From UBA1941 sp046329575 (GTDB taxonomy: Bacteria > Bacteroidota > Bacteroidia > Chitinophagales > LD1): DNA of 64,000 nt. Within the stretch, counting starts at the first letter, position 1; the number at the start of each line of letters is the position of its first letter. This document shows positions 1 to 7,547 of the stretch, piece by piece. Position numbers and translations under genes: made by a program. Under the pieces are notes generated by a model that worked only from the letters and a program-made list of their open reading frames with translations, did no database searches and was not told the DNA's origin. The stretch lies in NCBI GenBank assembly GCA_046329575.1, contig JAXLUJ010000006.1:1-64000 (forward strand), given 5' to 3'.

Positions 1-432
1 AGAAGAAACAAGCAGGGAAAAGTGATCATTCAAACCAGCAATCCGCAACATCACATCATTCAACAGGTGGTTTCCGGCAATTATCAGCCGTTTTATATTT
101 CAGAAATGAACGAAAGGCATCGTTTCTTTTATCCTCCGTTCACACGAATGGTGCAACTCACGCTCAAACATCGCGATCTGCTGCAGGTAGAAAAGGCCGC
201 TTTATATCTGGCCAATAATTTACGCCGCGTCAAATGCGGTGAAGTATTGGGTCCCTCAAAACCGTTGATTGAACGCCTTAACAACGTTTATCTCCGCGAA
301 ATTCTCATCAAAACCAATGCAACAACTACCGATTTGAATGCCTTCAAACATCAAATTCGTTTTGAACTGGAACGGCTAAAAATGGAAAAGGAACTGAAAA
401 GTGTAACTGTTGCCGTTAATGTAGATCCCTAA
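1..432 (+). CDS. priA: Primosomal protein N' (PriA helicase), C-terminal fragment
   Basis: The reading frame is open from the first base, so the gene starts outside the window. The visible 143 residues match the end of PriA, the 3'-to-5' helicase that restarts stalled replication forks. They begin in the last helicase motif region (RRNKQGKVIIQTSNP, compare the AGR..PGxVxIQT segment of PriA), continue through the PPFTRM segment of the C-terminal domain and end in the family's typical VNVDP tail. The gene ends normally. Its stop overlaps by 4 bases the stop of the convergent glycosyltransferase gene. The zinc-binding and Walker motifs lie upstream, outside the window. Confidence 0.93.
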   Translation, partial: RRNKQGKVIIQTSNPQHHIIQQVVSGNYQPFYISEMNERHRFFYPPFTRMVQLTLKHRDLLQVEKAALYLANNLRRVKCGEVLGPSKPLIERLNNVYLREILIKTNATTTDLNAFKHQIRFELERLKMEKELKSVTVAVNVDP

Positions 433-1589
433 AGGTTACCCGCCTCCATTTTGCAGTTTCGAAACAAAATATGGTATAGTTCCGCTATGCTTTTCCAGTC
501 ATATTGATGCGAAAATTCGGGAAAGCGCTCGGCCGGTAACTCATAGTGGTTCAAAAATTTCTGATGATAATATTGCAGAATGCCTTGCGCCAGTTTTTCG
601 GCATCTCCGAATGGAAAAAAATTACCTGAAACGTCTTCAATCACATATCCGGTTGTTCCCGAAACGGGCGTTGACAACACATACGCGCCGTTAGATAAGG
701 CTTCCAGTGTTGTGAGCGACATGGCTTCATAAGTAGAAGAGGAAATAAACAAATGCGCCCTTCTGAAAAGCGCCAGCAATTCATCATGCGGAATTTTTCC
801 GGTGAAGTTCACTTGTGCTAATTGCTCCTTTTTCACCATAGCAGCCATTCCCTCACGCATCTCCCCATCACCTACAACCGTCCACCTTACGCGTATTCCG
901 GCCAGCTGCACCATTTTCACAGCTTGCAAAAACGTATATGGATCCTTCTGCGCTACCAATCGGCCCCCAAAAATAACCTGCATCTCTGCATTAAAATCTT
1001 TGCCGGGCAAAACAGCGCGTTCAATACCATTCGGAATTACCAGATTTTTTGACGCATGAGCTTTGCCGGTAAAGCGGTCGGCCATCGCCTTCATAGTGGC
1101 AGTTAGTAAAACATTATGGGCCGAACGTGTAGCAATGAACCATAAAAACGGATATAGCAATGCATGGTAGAACCACATCTGTTGTGGAAACCCCCACGGA
1201 ATGTCGTGTCCGTGCGATAGTACTACATAAGGCAAATTCCACTTTCGTTTCAAATAATAAGCTACACCACCGCCCGGAAGCATGAAATTGCTCAAACAAA
1301 CATCATACTGATTTTCCCTGTTACTAAAAAAATGAATAGCATGTTTCATCCACGAAATCATTTCAACCGGATTTGATTGGAAGGTCTTTCTTCTCCGGCT
1401 TTTTAGCCGATAGATCGAAAGCCCTTCAGCATGCTCCTCCTCTTTCAATCCTTCAAACCAGGTGGTGACCAGCGTAGTATGAATTTGCTTCTCCGAAAAT
1501 TCCTTCACCAGATGTTTAGTTACCACGCCTGCACCTCCTCCTAATGGGGGGTATTCGTAGTTGAGCAACAAAAGGCGGATCGGTTCCAT
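429..1589 (-). CDS. GT4-type glycosyltransferase
   Basis: A 386-residue cytoplasmic or membrane-associated GT-B glycosyltransferase of the GT4 (glycosyl transferase group 1) type. The N-terminal Rossmann half starts MEPIRLLLLNYEYPPLGGGAG, with the glycine-rich loop usual in this family. The C-terminal nucleotide-sugar half has GGRLVAQKDPYTFLQAV and the acidic EX7E-like segment in STYEAMSLTTLEAL. I chose the ATG at 1589 over an upstream in-frame start at 1652. The longer form would add a low-complexity leader and overlap the start of the divergent gene at 1647. The sugar donor and acceptor cannot be told. It probably builds a surface glycan with its divergent neighbour. Confidence 0.87.
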   Translation of the reverse strand: MEPIRLLLLNYEYPPLGGGAGVVTKHLVKEFSEKQIHTTLVTTWFEGLKEEEHAEGLSIYRLKSRRRKTFQSNPVEMISWMKHAIHFFSNRENQYDVCLSNFMLPGGGVAYYLKRKWNLPYVVLSHGHDIPWGFPQQMWFYHALLYPFLWFIATRSAHNVLLTATMKAMADRFTGKAHASKNLVIPNGIERAVLPGKDFNAEMQVIFGGRLVAQKDPYTFLQAVKMVQLAGIRVRWTVVGDGEMREGMAAMVKKEQLAQVNFTGKIPHDELLALFRRAHLFISSSTYEAMSLTTLEALSNGAYVLSTPVSGTTGYVIEDVSGNFFPFGDAEKLAQGILQYYHQKFLNHYELPAERFPEFSHQYDWKSIAELYHILFRNCKMEAGNL

Positions 1590-1646
1590 CAGTTGCGAAG
1601 TAGAAGTTTTTAAATTCAAATTTGAATTTTTTAATTTCTTGCATCC

Positions 1647-2474
1647 ATGCAACAGGTCAATGGCCTATGGATCGGCGGAGCGCTTTCACCCATCGAAATG
1701 CTTTGCATCCAATCGTTCCGTTATCACGGTTACACTTTTAAGCTTTGGACGTATCAGGATGTGGCGAATATACCTGAGGGTACCGAAATTGGAAATGCCA
1801 ATGACATTATTCCAGAGTCAGGCGTTTTTAATTATGCCAAAATTAACCGCTTTGGGTTTGGCAAAGGAAGCTATGCCGGTTTTTCAGACATCTTTCGCTA
1901 TAAATTGCTGTACGAAAAAGGGGGGATTTGGGTAGATATGGACATTTCATGTTTATCGCCCGTGGCCGAACTGGATGCCGATTATTTTTTCCGTAGCCAT
2001 CATCTGGCAGGCGCCGTAGGCAATGTGCTAAAAGCTCCAAAAGGTTGCGAATTAATGCGCTACTGCTACGAACGCGCCCAAAAAGAAGTTACTGCTGAAA
2101 ACACTAACTGGATGCTGCCCATTACCATTCTAAATAACGGTATTCATAAGTTCCGATTGAGCCGCTACATTTCAACCATTTCCAACAACGACCGATTTCC
2201 AGAAGTGGCGGCCCTGTTGCTGGGAAAGTCAAAACCGCGCTACAACTGGTCGGTAATCCATTGGATGAATGAAGAATTCCGCAGATTAAATTTGCCGAAT
2301 CAGGAATTTCTAACTAACAGTACGATGGCCGCTCTGTTGAAGAAATATCAAATTCCCTTTCGCGAGTTGGAAGATGAGGAGGCTGCCGTATATGCAAGAA
2401 AGTTAAGCCGCTGGCGTTACGTTTGGCTTAGCCTGAAAGCAAAACTAAAGCTAAATTTGGGCTATGGGAATTAA
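1647..2474 (+). CDS. GT32-like glycosyltransferase with DXD motif
   Basis: A 275-residue enzyme of the Gly_transf_sug/GT32 type (relatives of OCH1 and of capsular sugar transferases). The N-terminus reads LWIGGALSPIEMLCIQSF, the characteristic opening of this family. The metal and sugar-nucleotide binding motif is GGIWVDMDIS with D97 and D99. No signal peptide or membrane segment is visible, so it should act in the cytoplasm. Its stop lies 11 bases inside the following GH3-family gene, so the two are very likely co-transcribed and translationally coupled. Acceptor unknown. Confidence 0.83.
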   Translation: MQQVNGLWIGGALSPIEMLCIQSFRYHGYTFKLWTYQDVANIPEGTEIGNANDIIPESGVFNYAKINRFGFGKGSYAGFSDIFRYKLLYEKGGIWVDMDISCLSPVAELDADYFFRSHHLAGAVGNVLKAPKGCELMRYCYERAQKEVTAENTNWMLPITILNNGIHKFRLSRYISTISNNDRFPEVAALLLGKSKPRYNWSVIHWMNEEFRRLNLPNQEFLTNSTMAALLKKYQIPFRELEDEEAAVYARKLSRWRYVWLSLKAKLKLNLGYGN

Positions 2475-3963
2475 AGCCTCGCTGGCCAAATTAGCCGCTG
2501 CCACTATCGTACCGAAAATTTACGCCGAACATAAAAATGCTGAAAAGGTGCAGCAGCGCATTTTTCATCATCTCATTAAAAAAGCAAAAGGCACACGTTT
2601 CGGAAATGAACACGAATTTTCAGGAATACACTCACATCGCGAATTCGTTCACGCGGTGCCGGTGAAAGATTATGAGGATTTGAAACATTATATGGAGATG
2701 ATTGCCGAAGGTAAGCCGGGAGTGCTGTGGCCGGGGCAACCGTTGTACTTCTGCAAATCGTCGGGAACCACTTCCGGAACAAAATACATTCCACTCACAA
2801 AAGAATCAATTGCCGCCCAAATCGCAGCCGCCCGCAATGCACTGTTACATTATGTTCATGAAACCGGAAGGGCTAACTTCTTCGACAAGAAAATGATCTT
2901 TCTTCAAGGCTCACCGGAATTGGAAAAGTACGGCGAAATTCCTGTAGGTCGCCTTAGCGGAATCGTTTACCATCATGTACCTGCCTATCTCAACAAAAAC
3001 AGAATGCCGTCCTATGCGGTAAACTGCATCGAAGATTGGGAACAAAAAGTGGAAGCCATTGCAAAAGAAACGCTGGCGCAGGATATGTCTCTCATCAGCG
3101 GCATTCCGCCATGGACCATTATGTATTTCGAAAAATTGCTGGAACTTTCAAAAAAATCAACTGTTGCCGAAGTGTTCCCTTCATTCGAATTGTTCGTTTA
3201 TGGTGGTGTGAACTATGAACCGTATCGTTCTAAAATTGAAGCATTAATTGGTTTTGCCATTCCCTCTATCGAAACGTATCCTGCCAGCGAAGGATTTCTG
3301 GCCTATCAGGATTCCATAACGTCCAATGGACTGCTCCTCAACCTCAACGCCGGCATTTTTTATGAATTCATTAAAGCCGATGAATATGGAAAAGAATCAG
3401 CCAAAAGGCTTACTATCAGCGAGGTAGAACTGCATGTGAACTACGCCGTTATTCTGAATACCAATGCCGGTCTTTGGGCTTACAGTATTGGCGATACGGT
3501 AAAGTTTGTTTCGAAAAATCCTTATCGGATTATTGTAACCGGCCGCATCAAACATTTTATTTCCGCCTTTGGCGAACATGTTATTGCCGAAGAAGTAGAA
3601 TACGCCCTATTACAAGCGGCTCAAAAAACTAACGCACCTTTCACCGAGTTCACCGTGGCCCCACAAGTAAATCCTGATGCAGGTTTGCCCTTTCATGAAT
3701 GGTTCATAGAATTCACCACGCCGCCAGATGATTTGCAACAACTGGCGCAACTGACCGACGAATTGATGCAACAAAAAAACAGCTACTACCGCGATTTGCG
3801 CGAAGGAAATATTCTTCAACAACTCCAAATCACCTCCCTGCCTGCGGGAACGTTTGTGACATATATGCGCCAAACCGGAAAACTAGGTGGCCAAAACAAA
3901 GTAGCTCGCCTTACCAACAACCGCCAGATTGCCGATGCGCTTACCAATTTAGCGCAGCAGTAA
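2464..3963 (+). CDS. GH3-family acyl-adenylating enzyme
   Basis: A 499-residue protein of the GH3 (auxin-responsive promoter) family, adenylate-forming enzymes that activate a carboxylic acid with ATP and, in plants, join it to an amino acid. The three GH3 signature regions are visible: the phosphate-binding loop KSSGTTSGTKYIPLT, the central YPASEGFLAYQD, and the hinge YSIGDTVKFV followed by TGRIKHFISAFGEH. Full-length for bacterial members. The substrate of bacterial GH3 proteins is generally unknown. Overlap with the glycosyltransferase gene (2464-2474) suggests a shared role, perhaps acylation of a surface glycan, but that is inference. Confidence 0.88.
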   Translation: MGIKASLAKLAAATIVPKIYAEHKNAEKVQQRIFHHLIKKAKGTRFGNEHEFSGIHSHREFVHAVPVKDYEDLKHYMEMIAEGKPGVLWPGQPLYFCKSSGTTSGTKYIPLTKESIAAQIAAARNALLHYVHETGRANFFDKKMIFLQGSPELEKYGEIPVGRLSGIVYHHVPAYLNKNRMPSYAVNCIEDWEQKVEAIAKETLAQDMSLISGIPPWTIMYFEKLLELSKKSTVAEVFPSFELFVYGGVNYEPYRSKIEALIGFAIPSIETYPASEGFLAYQDSITSNGLLLNLNAGIFYEFIKADEYGKESAKRLTISEVELHVNYAVILNTNAGLWAYSIGDTVKFVSKNPYRIIVTGRIKHFISAFGEHVIAEEVEYALLQAAQKTNAPFTEFTVAPQVNPDAGLPFHEWFIEFTTPPDDLQQLAQLTDELMQQKNSYYRDLREGNILQQLQITSLPAGTFVTYMRQTGKLGGQNKVARLTNNRQIADALTNLAQQ

Positions 3964-4004
3964 TTATGGCACAGTAGTTTATCATACATCAAAAAATATT
4001 GCGT

Positions 4005-5132
4005 ATGCGTTTTTTTCTGCTCGTCCTCCTCATTTCACTTACCATGGTGGCTGCCTCACAAGATGAACCGGCATTGCGCCTGAACCAGATTCAGGTAATA
4101 GCCAGCCATAACAGCTATAAAAAATTGCCTAACGCCAATGTGTTCCGCTTTTTGATGAAATACCGCGAAAAACTGGGCAAGGACCTCGATCCGCAGGATA
4201 TCGACTACCAACATCTTCCCTTCGATTCGCAGTTCAATAATTACGGCGTTCGTGGCCTGGAACTGGATATTTATAACGACCCTAAAGGCGGCGCGTTTTA
4301 TAAACGGAAAATCAATGCATTTGTGCGAGGCGTACGTCAAAGCTCCGGCATTCCGGAATTGAAAAAACCGGGCTTTAAAATGTTGCACATCAAGGACGTT
4401 GACTACGAAACCAACTACTACACCTTCAAAGATGGATTGAAAGCCATCAAAGCCTGGAGCGATGCGCACCCCAATCACTTACCAATTTTCATCAACGTAG
4501 AAACAAAGGCCGAAAGTCCGGGCGACGCTAACGGCTTTCTTCGATTTGTTGGTTTTAAACGTAGCATCAAATTCGACGAAAAAGCCTGCGATTCAATGGA
4601 TGCTGAAATTCGTTCCGTTTTTGGCGAAAATCTCAATCAGGTAATTACGCCCGATAAAGTGCGCGGCAACTATCCTACTTTGAACGATATGGTTCTGGCG
4701 AATGCCTGGCCGCTGCTTAACAACTGCCGCGGAAAAGTGGTGTTCATTATGCAAGGAGATGCAGAGAATATCTATACCAAAGGACATGAACGCCTCAATG
4801 GCCGCGCTATGTTTGTTTACGCGTATGAAGTGAATCCCAATGCCGCTTTCGTTATTCAGAATGACGCCAAAGGCGATAAAGAAAAAATCAAAACCTTGGT
4901 GAAAAAGGGTTACATCGTTCGTACACGCGCCGATAGCGGTACACACGAGGCCCGTAACAACGACATCACCTGCCGGGAAAGTGCTTTTGAGGGCGGCGCA
5001 CAAATCATTTCTACCGACTATTACAAAGCCGATTCGCGCCTTGGAATCTATTGCGTGGTGTTGCCTGAAGGCCGTGCCGGTAGAGTGAATCCGGTAAATA
5101 CACCCGGCGATAGCAGGCTTTTGAACGAATAA
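4005..5132 (+). CDS. Secreted Ca2+-dependent PI-PLC-like phosphodiesterase
   Basis: About 375 residues with an N-terminal signal peptide (MRFFLLVLLISLTMVAAS). The mature part matches the phosphatidylinositol-specific phospholipase C-C1 type (PLC-like TIM barrel). It has a catalytic-type histidine in QVIASHNSYKK, the GVRGLELDIYND strand with acidic metal ligands and the PIFINVETKA strand. A second-histidine region is less clear. I prefer the ATG at 4005; a TTG two codons earlier also fits the frame. It is expected in the periplasm or outside the cell, cleaving a phosphodiester in a lipid or glycan; the true substrate is not evident. No terminator hairpin is seen after it. Confidence 0.82.
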   Translation: MRFFLLVLLISLTMVAASQDEPALRLNQIQVIASHNSYKKLPNANVFRFLMKYREKLGKDLDPQDIDYQHLPFDSQFNNYGVRGLELDIYNDPKGGAFYKRKINAFVRGVRQSSGIPELKKPGFKMLHIKDVDYETNYYTFKDGLKAIKAWSDAHPNHLPIFINVETKAESPGDANGFLRFVGFKRSIKFDEKACDSMDAEIRSVFGENLNQVITPDKVRGNYPTLNDMVLANAWPLLNNCRGKVVFIMQGDAENIYTKGHERLNGRAMFVYAYEVNPNAAFVIQNDAKGDKEKIKTLVKKGYIVRTRADSGTHEARNNDITCRESAFEGGAQIISTDYYKADSRLGIYCVVLPEGRAGRVNPVNTPGDSRLLNE

Positions 5133-5171
5133 GACTTCCCCCCCCTCCTATCTTCTGTTTAAGCCTATTTT

Positions 5172-5191
5172 CCAACCAAACGATTGGTTGG
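5172..5191. promoter_or_regulatory. Near-palindromic operator, copy 1
   Basis: The sequence CCAACCAAACGATTGGTTGG is self-complementary at 18 of 20 positions. A second version occurs at 5285-5304 in the same intergenic region. Such 20-base dyads with CCAACC half-sites look like TetR-family operators. The cognate regulator is not in the window. This copy lies about 150 bases upstream of the promoter-overlapping copy's gene start. Confidence 0.6.
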
Positions 5192-5284
5192 CACTGTGTC
5201 TTTTCAAAAACAACTAAGCCATCAGAATTTTACAAAACGCCCTTACCAATCCCTTGCCTCATCAGGCATCTTTTAACATTTTTC

Positions 5285-5304
5285 CCTACCGAGCGTTTGG
5301 TTGG
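5285..5304. promoter_or_regulatory. Near-palindromic operator, copy 2, overlapping -33 box
   Basis: CCTACCGAGCGTTTGGTTGG matches the reverse complement of the site at 5172-5191 at 17 of 20 positions. Its right half contains the TTTG that serves as the -33 element of the acyl-CoA dehydrogenase promoter, so a bound repressor would block RNA polymerase. Centre-to-centre distance to copy 1 is 113 bases. Confidence 0.6.
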
Positions 5305-5327
5305 GAAAAATATTCTCCTTACTTTCG
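5297..5327 (+). promoter_or_regulatory. Bacteroidota-type promoter of the acyl-CoA dehydrogenase gene
   Basis: TTTG at 5297-5300, a 19-base spacer, then TACTTTCG at 5320-5327. The known Bacteroidota primary promoter is TTTG, 19-21 bases, TAnnTTTG, so this differs by one base. Transcription would begin a few bases after 5330, giving a leader of roughly 20 bases before the ATG at 5352. Confidence 0.55.
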
Positions 5328-5351
5328 GGTTAATTAAAATTTCAAACAAAA

Positions 5352-7157
5352 ATGGAAACGAAAACCGGTAAAGGAACGGCTCTCAAAGGAGGCGAATTCC
5401 TGATTAAAGATGCGCAATGGCAGGATGTGTTCATTCCGGAACAAATTACGGAAGAGCAACAAATGATGCGCGATACGGCTAAAGATTGGGTAACTAAAGA
5501 AATTGATCCGGATCTCGAAAAGCTGGACCACGACCCTATGCTGGGCGTTGAAAAATTGAATAAGGCAGGCGAATTGGGGCTGTTAGGTATTGCCGTTCCT
5601 GAACAATTTGGCGGCTTGGGAATGGACCTCACCGGGATTTCTTATGTAACCGAAGTGATTGGTTGGGCGCATGGCGTTTCAGTAGCCTATGGCGCGCACA
5701 CCGGAATCGGTACTTGTCCTATTATCTATTATGGTACCGACGAACAACGGAGCAAATACCTTCCAAAATTGGCTTCAGGCGAACTGAAGGCCGCGTATTG
5801 TCTTACTGAGCCATGGAGCGGCAGCGATGCGCTGGGAGCGCGTACCAAAGCGGTGCTTAGCGAAGATGGAAAGCACTATGTGCTGAATGGTCAGAAAATG
5901 TGGATCACTAACGCTGGGTTCGCCGATGTGTTCATCGTTTTTGCAAAAATTGACGGCGACGATAAAAAGTTCACCGGATTCATTGTAGAAAAAACAATGG
6001 AAGGCGTAAGTGTAGGCGCTGAAGAGAAGAAAATGGGCATCAAGTCTTCTTCTACCCGTCAGGTTTTTTTCCAAAACGTAAAAGTTCCGGTTGAAAATCT
6101 TCTTGGCGAAATTGGTAAAGGGCATAAAATCGCTTTCCAGATCCTCAACATCGGCCGCTACAAACTTTGTAATGGTGTTTTGGGCGGCGCCAAACGCGCC
6201 TGCGATGCTGCCGTTAAATACGCCAACGAGCGTCAACAGTTTAAAACTCCTATTGCTCAGTTCGGCGCTATTAAACACAAATTAGGTGAAATGGGCGTTC
6301 GCCTTTGGGTGGCCGAATCGGCCTCCTGGCGCGTGTGCGACCTCATTACTCAAAAAGAACACGAACTGAAGGCTGCAGGCAAGTCAATGACCGAATACCT
6401 CACCGGTGGCGCCGAAGAATATCAAATCGAATGCGCGCTGCTTAAAGTAATCGGTTCTGAAGTGCTCGATTTTGTGGTTGATGAAGGTCTGCAAATCCAC
6501 GGTGGTTACGGCTTTTCTGAAGAATATCCAATGGCGCGCGCTTATCGCGATGCGCGCATTAATCGCATCTTCGAAGGCACTAACGAAATCAATCGCATGC
6601 TCAGCATCGATGCGCTGTTGAAGTTCGCTATGAAAGGAAAAATTGATCTGATGACGCCTGGTATGGCCATTCAGAAAGAACTGATGAGCGTTCCTGACTT
6701 CAGCACTCCGGATGCCGATGATGTGTTCGGTGCAGAACGTAAAGCGCTTCGCAATGCGAAAAAAGCATTCCTGTTGATTGCAGGCGGCGCCGTTCAAAAA
6801 CTAATGATGAAACTGGAAAGCGAACAAGAAATCCTGATGCACGCCGCTGATGTATTGCTGGATATACTGCAGATGGAAAGCGCCATGCTTCGCGCCGAAA
6901 AACTCATCAATCTGCATGGTTTGGAAGCCTCACAACTATACGTAGATATTGTAAAATGCTTCTTCTTCGACGCTATGGAACGCATGAACACGGCAGGCAA
7001 ATCGGCTCTGGCTGCTTTTGCTGAAGGCGATGAATTGCGCATGATGGCAATGGGCCTGAAGCGTTTCACTAAATACGATTTCGTGAATACTAAAGAGATT
7101 CGCCGCCGCGTGGCCGATCGCTTTATCGAAGAAAACGGATACGCCTTCTGGAATTAA
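5352..7157 (+). CDS. Acyl-CoA dehydrogenase (long, VLCAD-like)
   Basis: A 601-residue FAD-dependent acyl-CoA dehydrogenase, the first step of fatty acid beta-oxidation (acyl-CoA to trans-2-enoyl-CoA). Visible family signatures are AYCLTEPWSGSDA (FAD/substrate loop), KMWITNAGFADVFIVFAK, GRYKLCNGVLGGAKRA, QIHGGYGFSEEYPMARAYRD and RIFEGTNEINRML, the last carrying the catalytic-position glutamate. It exceeds the usual 380-residue length by about 180 residues of helical C-terminal extension, as in very-long-chain enzymes and common Bacteroidota homologues. It stands alone, with its own promoter, two candidate operators upstream and a strong terminator at 7176-7205. This suggests control by fatty acid availability through a repressor. 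Confidence 0.95.
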   Translation: METKTGKGTALKGGEFLIKDAQWQDVFIPEQITEEQQMMRDTAKDWVTKEIDPDLEKLDHDPMLGVEKLNKAGELGLLGIAVPEQFGGLGMDLTGISYVTEVIGWAHGVSVAYGAHTGIGTCPIIYYGTDEQRSKYLPKLASGELKAAYCLTEPWSGSDALGARTKAVLSEDGKHYVLNGQKMWITNAGFADVFIVFAKIDGDDKKFTGFIVEKTMEGVSVGAEEKKMGIKSSSTRQVFFQNVKVPVENLLGEIGKGHKIAFQILNIGRYKLCNGVLGGAKRACDAAVKYANERQQFKTPIAQFGAIKHKLGEMGVRLWVAESASWRVCDLITQKEHELKAAGKSMTEYLTGGAEEYQIECALLKVIGSEVLDFVVDEGLQIHGGYGFSEEYPMARAYRDARINRIFEGTNEINRMLSIDALLKFAMKGKIDLMTPGMAIQKELMSVPDFSTPDADDVFGAERKALRNAKKAFLLIAGGAVQKLMMKLESEQEILMHAADVLLDILQMESAMLRAEKLINLHGLEASQLYVDIVKCFFFDAMERMNTAGKSALAAFAEGDELRMMAMGLKRFTKYDFVNTKEIRRRVADRFIEENGYAFWN

Positions 7158-7175
7158 TCTAATACATCTCATCTC

Positions 7176-7205
7176 AAAGCCGGTCCCTCCCGACCGGCTT
7201 TTTTT
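7176..7205 (+). terminator. Rho-independent terminator of the acyl-CoA dehydrogenase gene
   Basis: A perfect 10-base stem (AAAGCCGGTC pairing with GACCGGCTTT) around a 6-base loop, followed by a run of T. It starts 19 bases after the stop codon. Confidence 0.9.
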
Positions 7206-7223
7206 ATTCCCCAAAGCATCAAC

Positions 7224-7314
7224 TTTCATCTCCCATCTTTCATCTTTCATCTCTCATCTCTCAACTTTCATCTCCCATCTTTCATCTCTCATCTCTCATC
7301 TCTCATCTTGCATC
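7224..7314. repeat. Heptad simple repeat, 13 units of TYTCATC
   Basis: Thirteen consecutive 7-base units (TTTCATC, TCCCATC, TCTCATC and close variants) lie between the terminator and the GC-rich dispersed repeat. The order TTTCATC-TCCCATC-TTTCATC occurs at 7224 and again at 7266, a 42-base higher-order period. No coding role is likely: frames through it encode only a repetitive low-complexity peptide. Confidence 0.85.
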
Positions 7315-7319
7315 TTTAT

Positions 7320-7493
7320 GGCGTGCCCCCGGTAAAACCACTGCCCCTTCCTACCTACACCTGGCGCACTTAGCGGTTTTACCGGGGTCGGGTGCTTTCG
7401 GGGTCCGGCTTCGCCTCCCGTACTCGGTCGTTCCTCCCTCGTACCGCTCACTTCGTTCGCGCCCTGTCGCCCCCTCACGCAATGCGCCTGGCC
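7320..7493 (+). repeat. GC-rich dispersed structured repeat, copy A
   Basis: This starts GGCGTGCCCCC and has a perfect 13-base inverted repeat (7327-7339 with 7375-7387) enclosing a 35-base loop. A 60-base core at 7382-7441 matches the core of copy B (36466-36525) at 55 of 60 positions. A GGCTTCGCC mini-hairpin inside the core sits within CGGG/CCCG arms. Both copies end in CCTGGCC. Similar GC-rich intergenic repeats starting GGCGTGCCCC are widespread in Bacteroidota genomes, to my knowledge without known function. No other gene fits in the 7158-7547 gap. Confidence 0.75.
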
Positions 7494-7497
7494 CCAC

Positions 7498-7526
7498 AAA
7501 AAAAGGCGAAGCACTTGCTTCGCCTT
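7498..7526 (-). terminator. Terminator of the 1683-residue Ig-like protein gene
   Basis: AAGGCGAAGC (7503-7512) pairs perfectly with GCTTCGCCTT (7517-7526) over a 4-base loop. Read on the minus strand, the stem is followed by seven T. It begins about 20 bases beyond the stop codon at 7548. Confidence 0.88.
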
Positions 7527-7547
7527 CTACGTATTGAAAGTTATTTT

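Noticed and set aside
4056..4478. 140-codon minus-strand frame inside the PI-PLC-like gene (and similar long antisense frames in the acyl-CoA dehydrogenase and radical SAM genes)
   Set aside because: These are codon-bias shadows: the sense proteins have clear family motifs, the antisense ones have none.
7224..7314. Heptad repeat considered as a CRISPR array
   Set aside because: Units are 7 bases with no spacers; no cas genes in the window.
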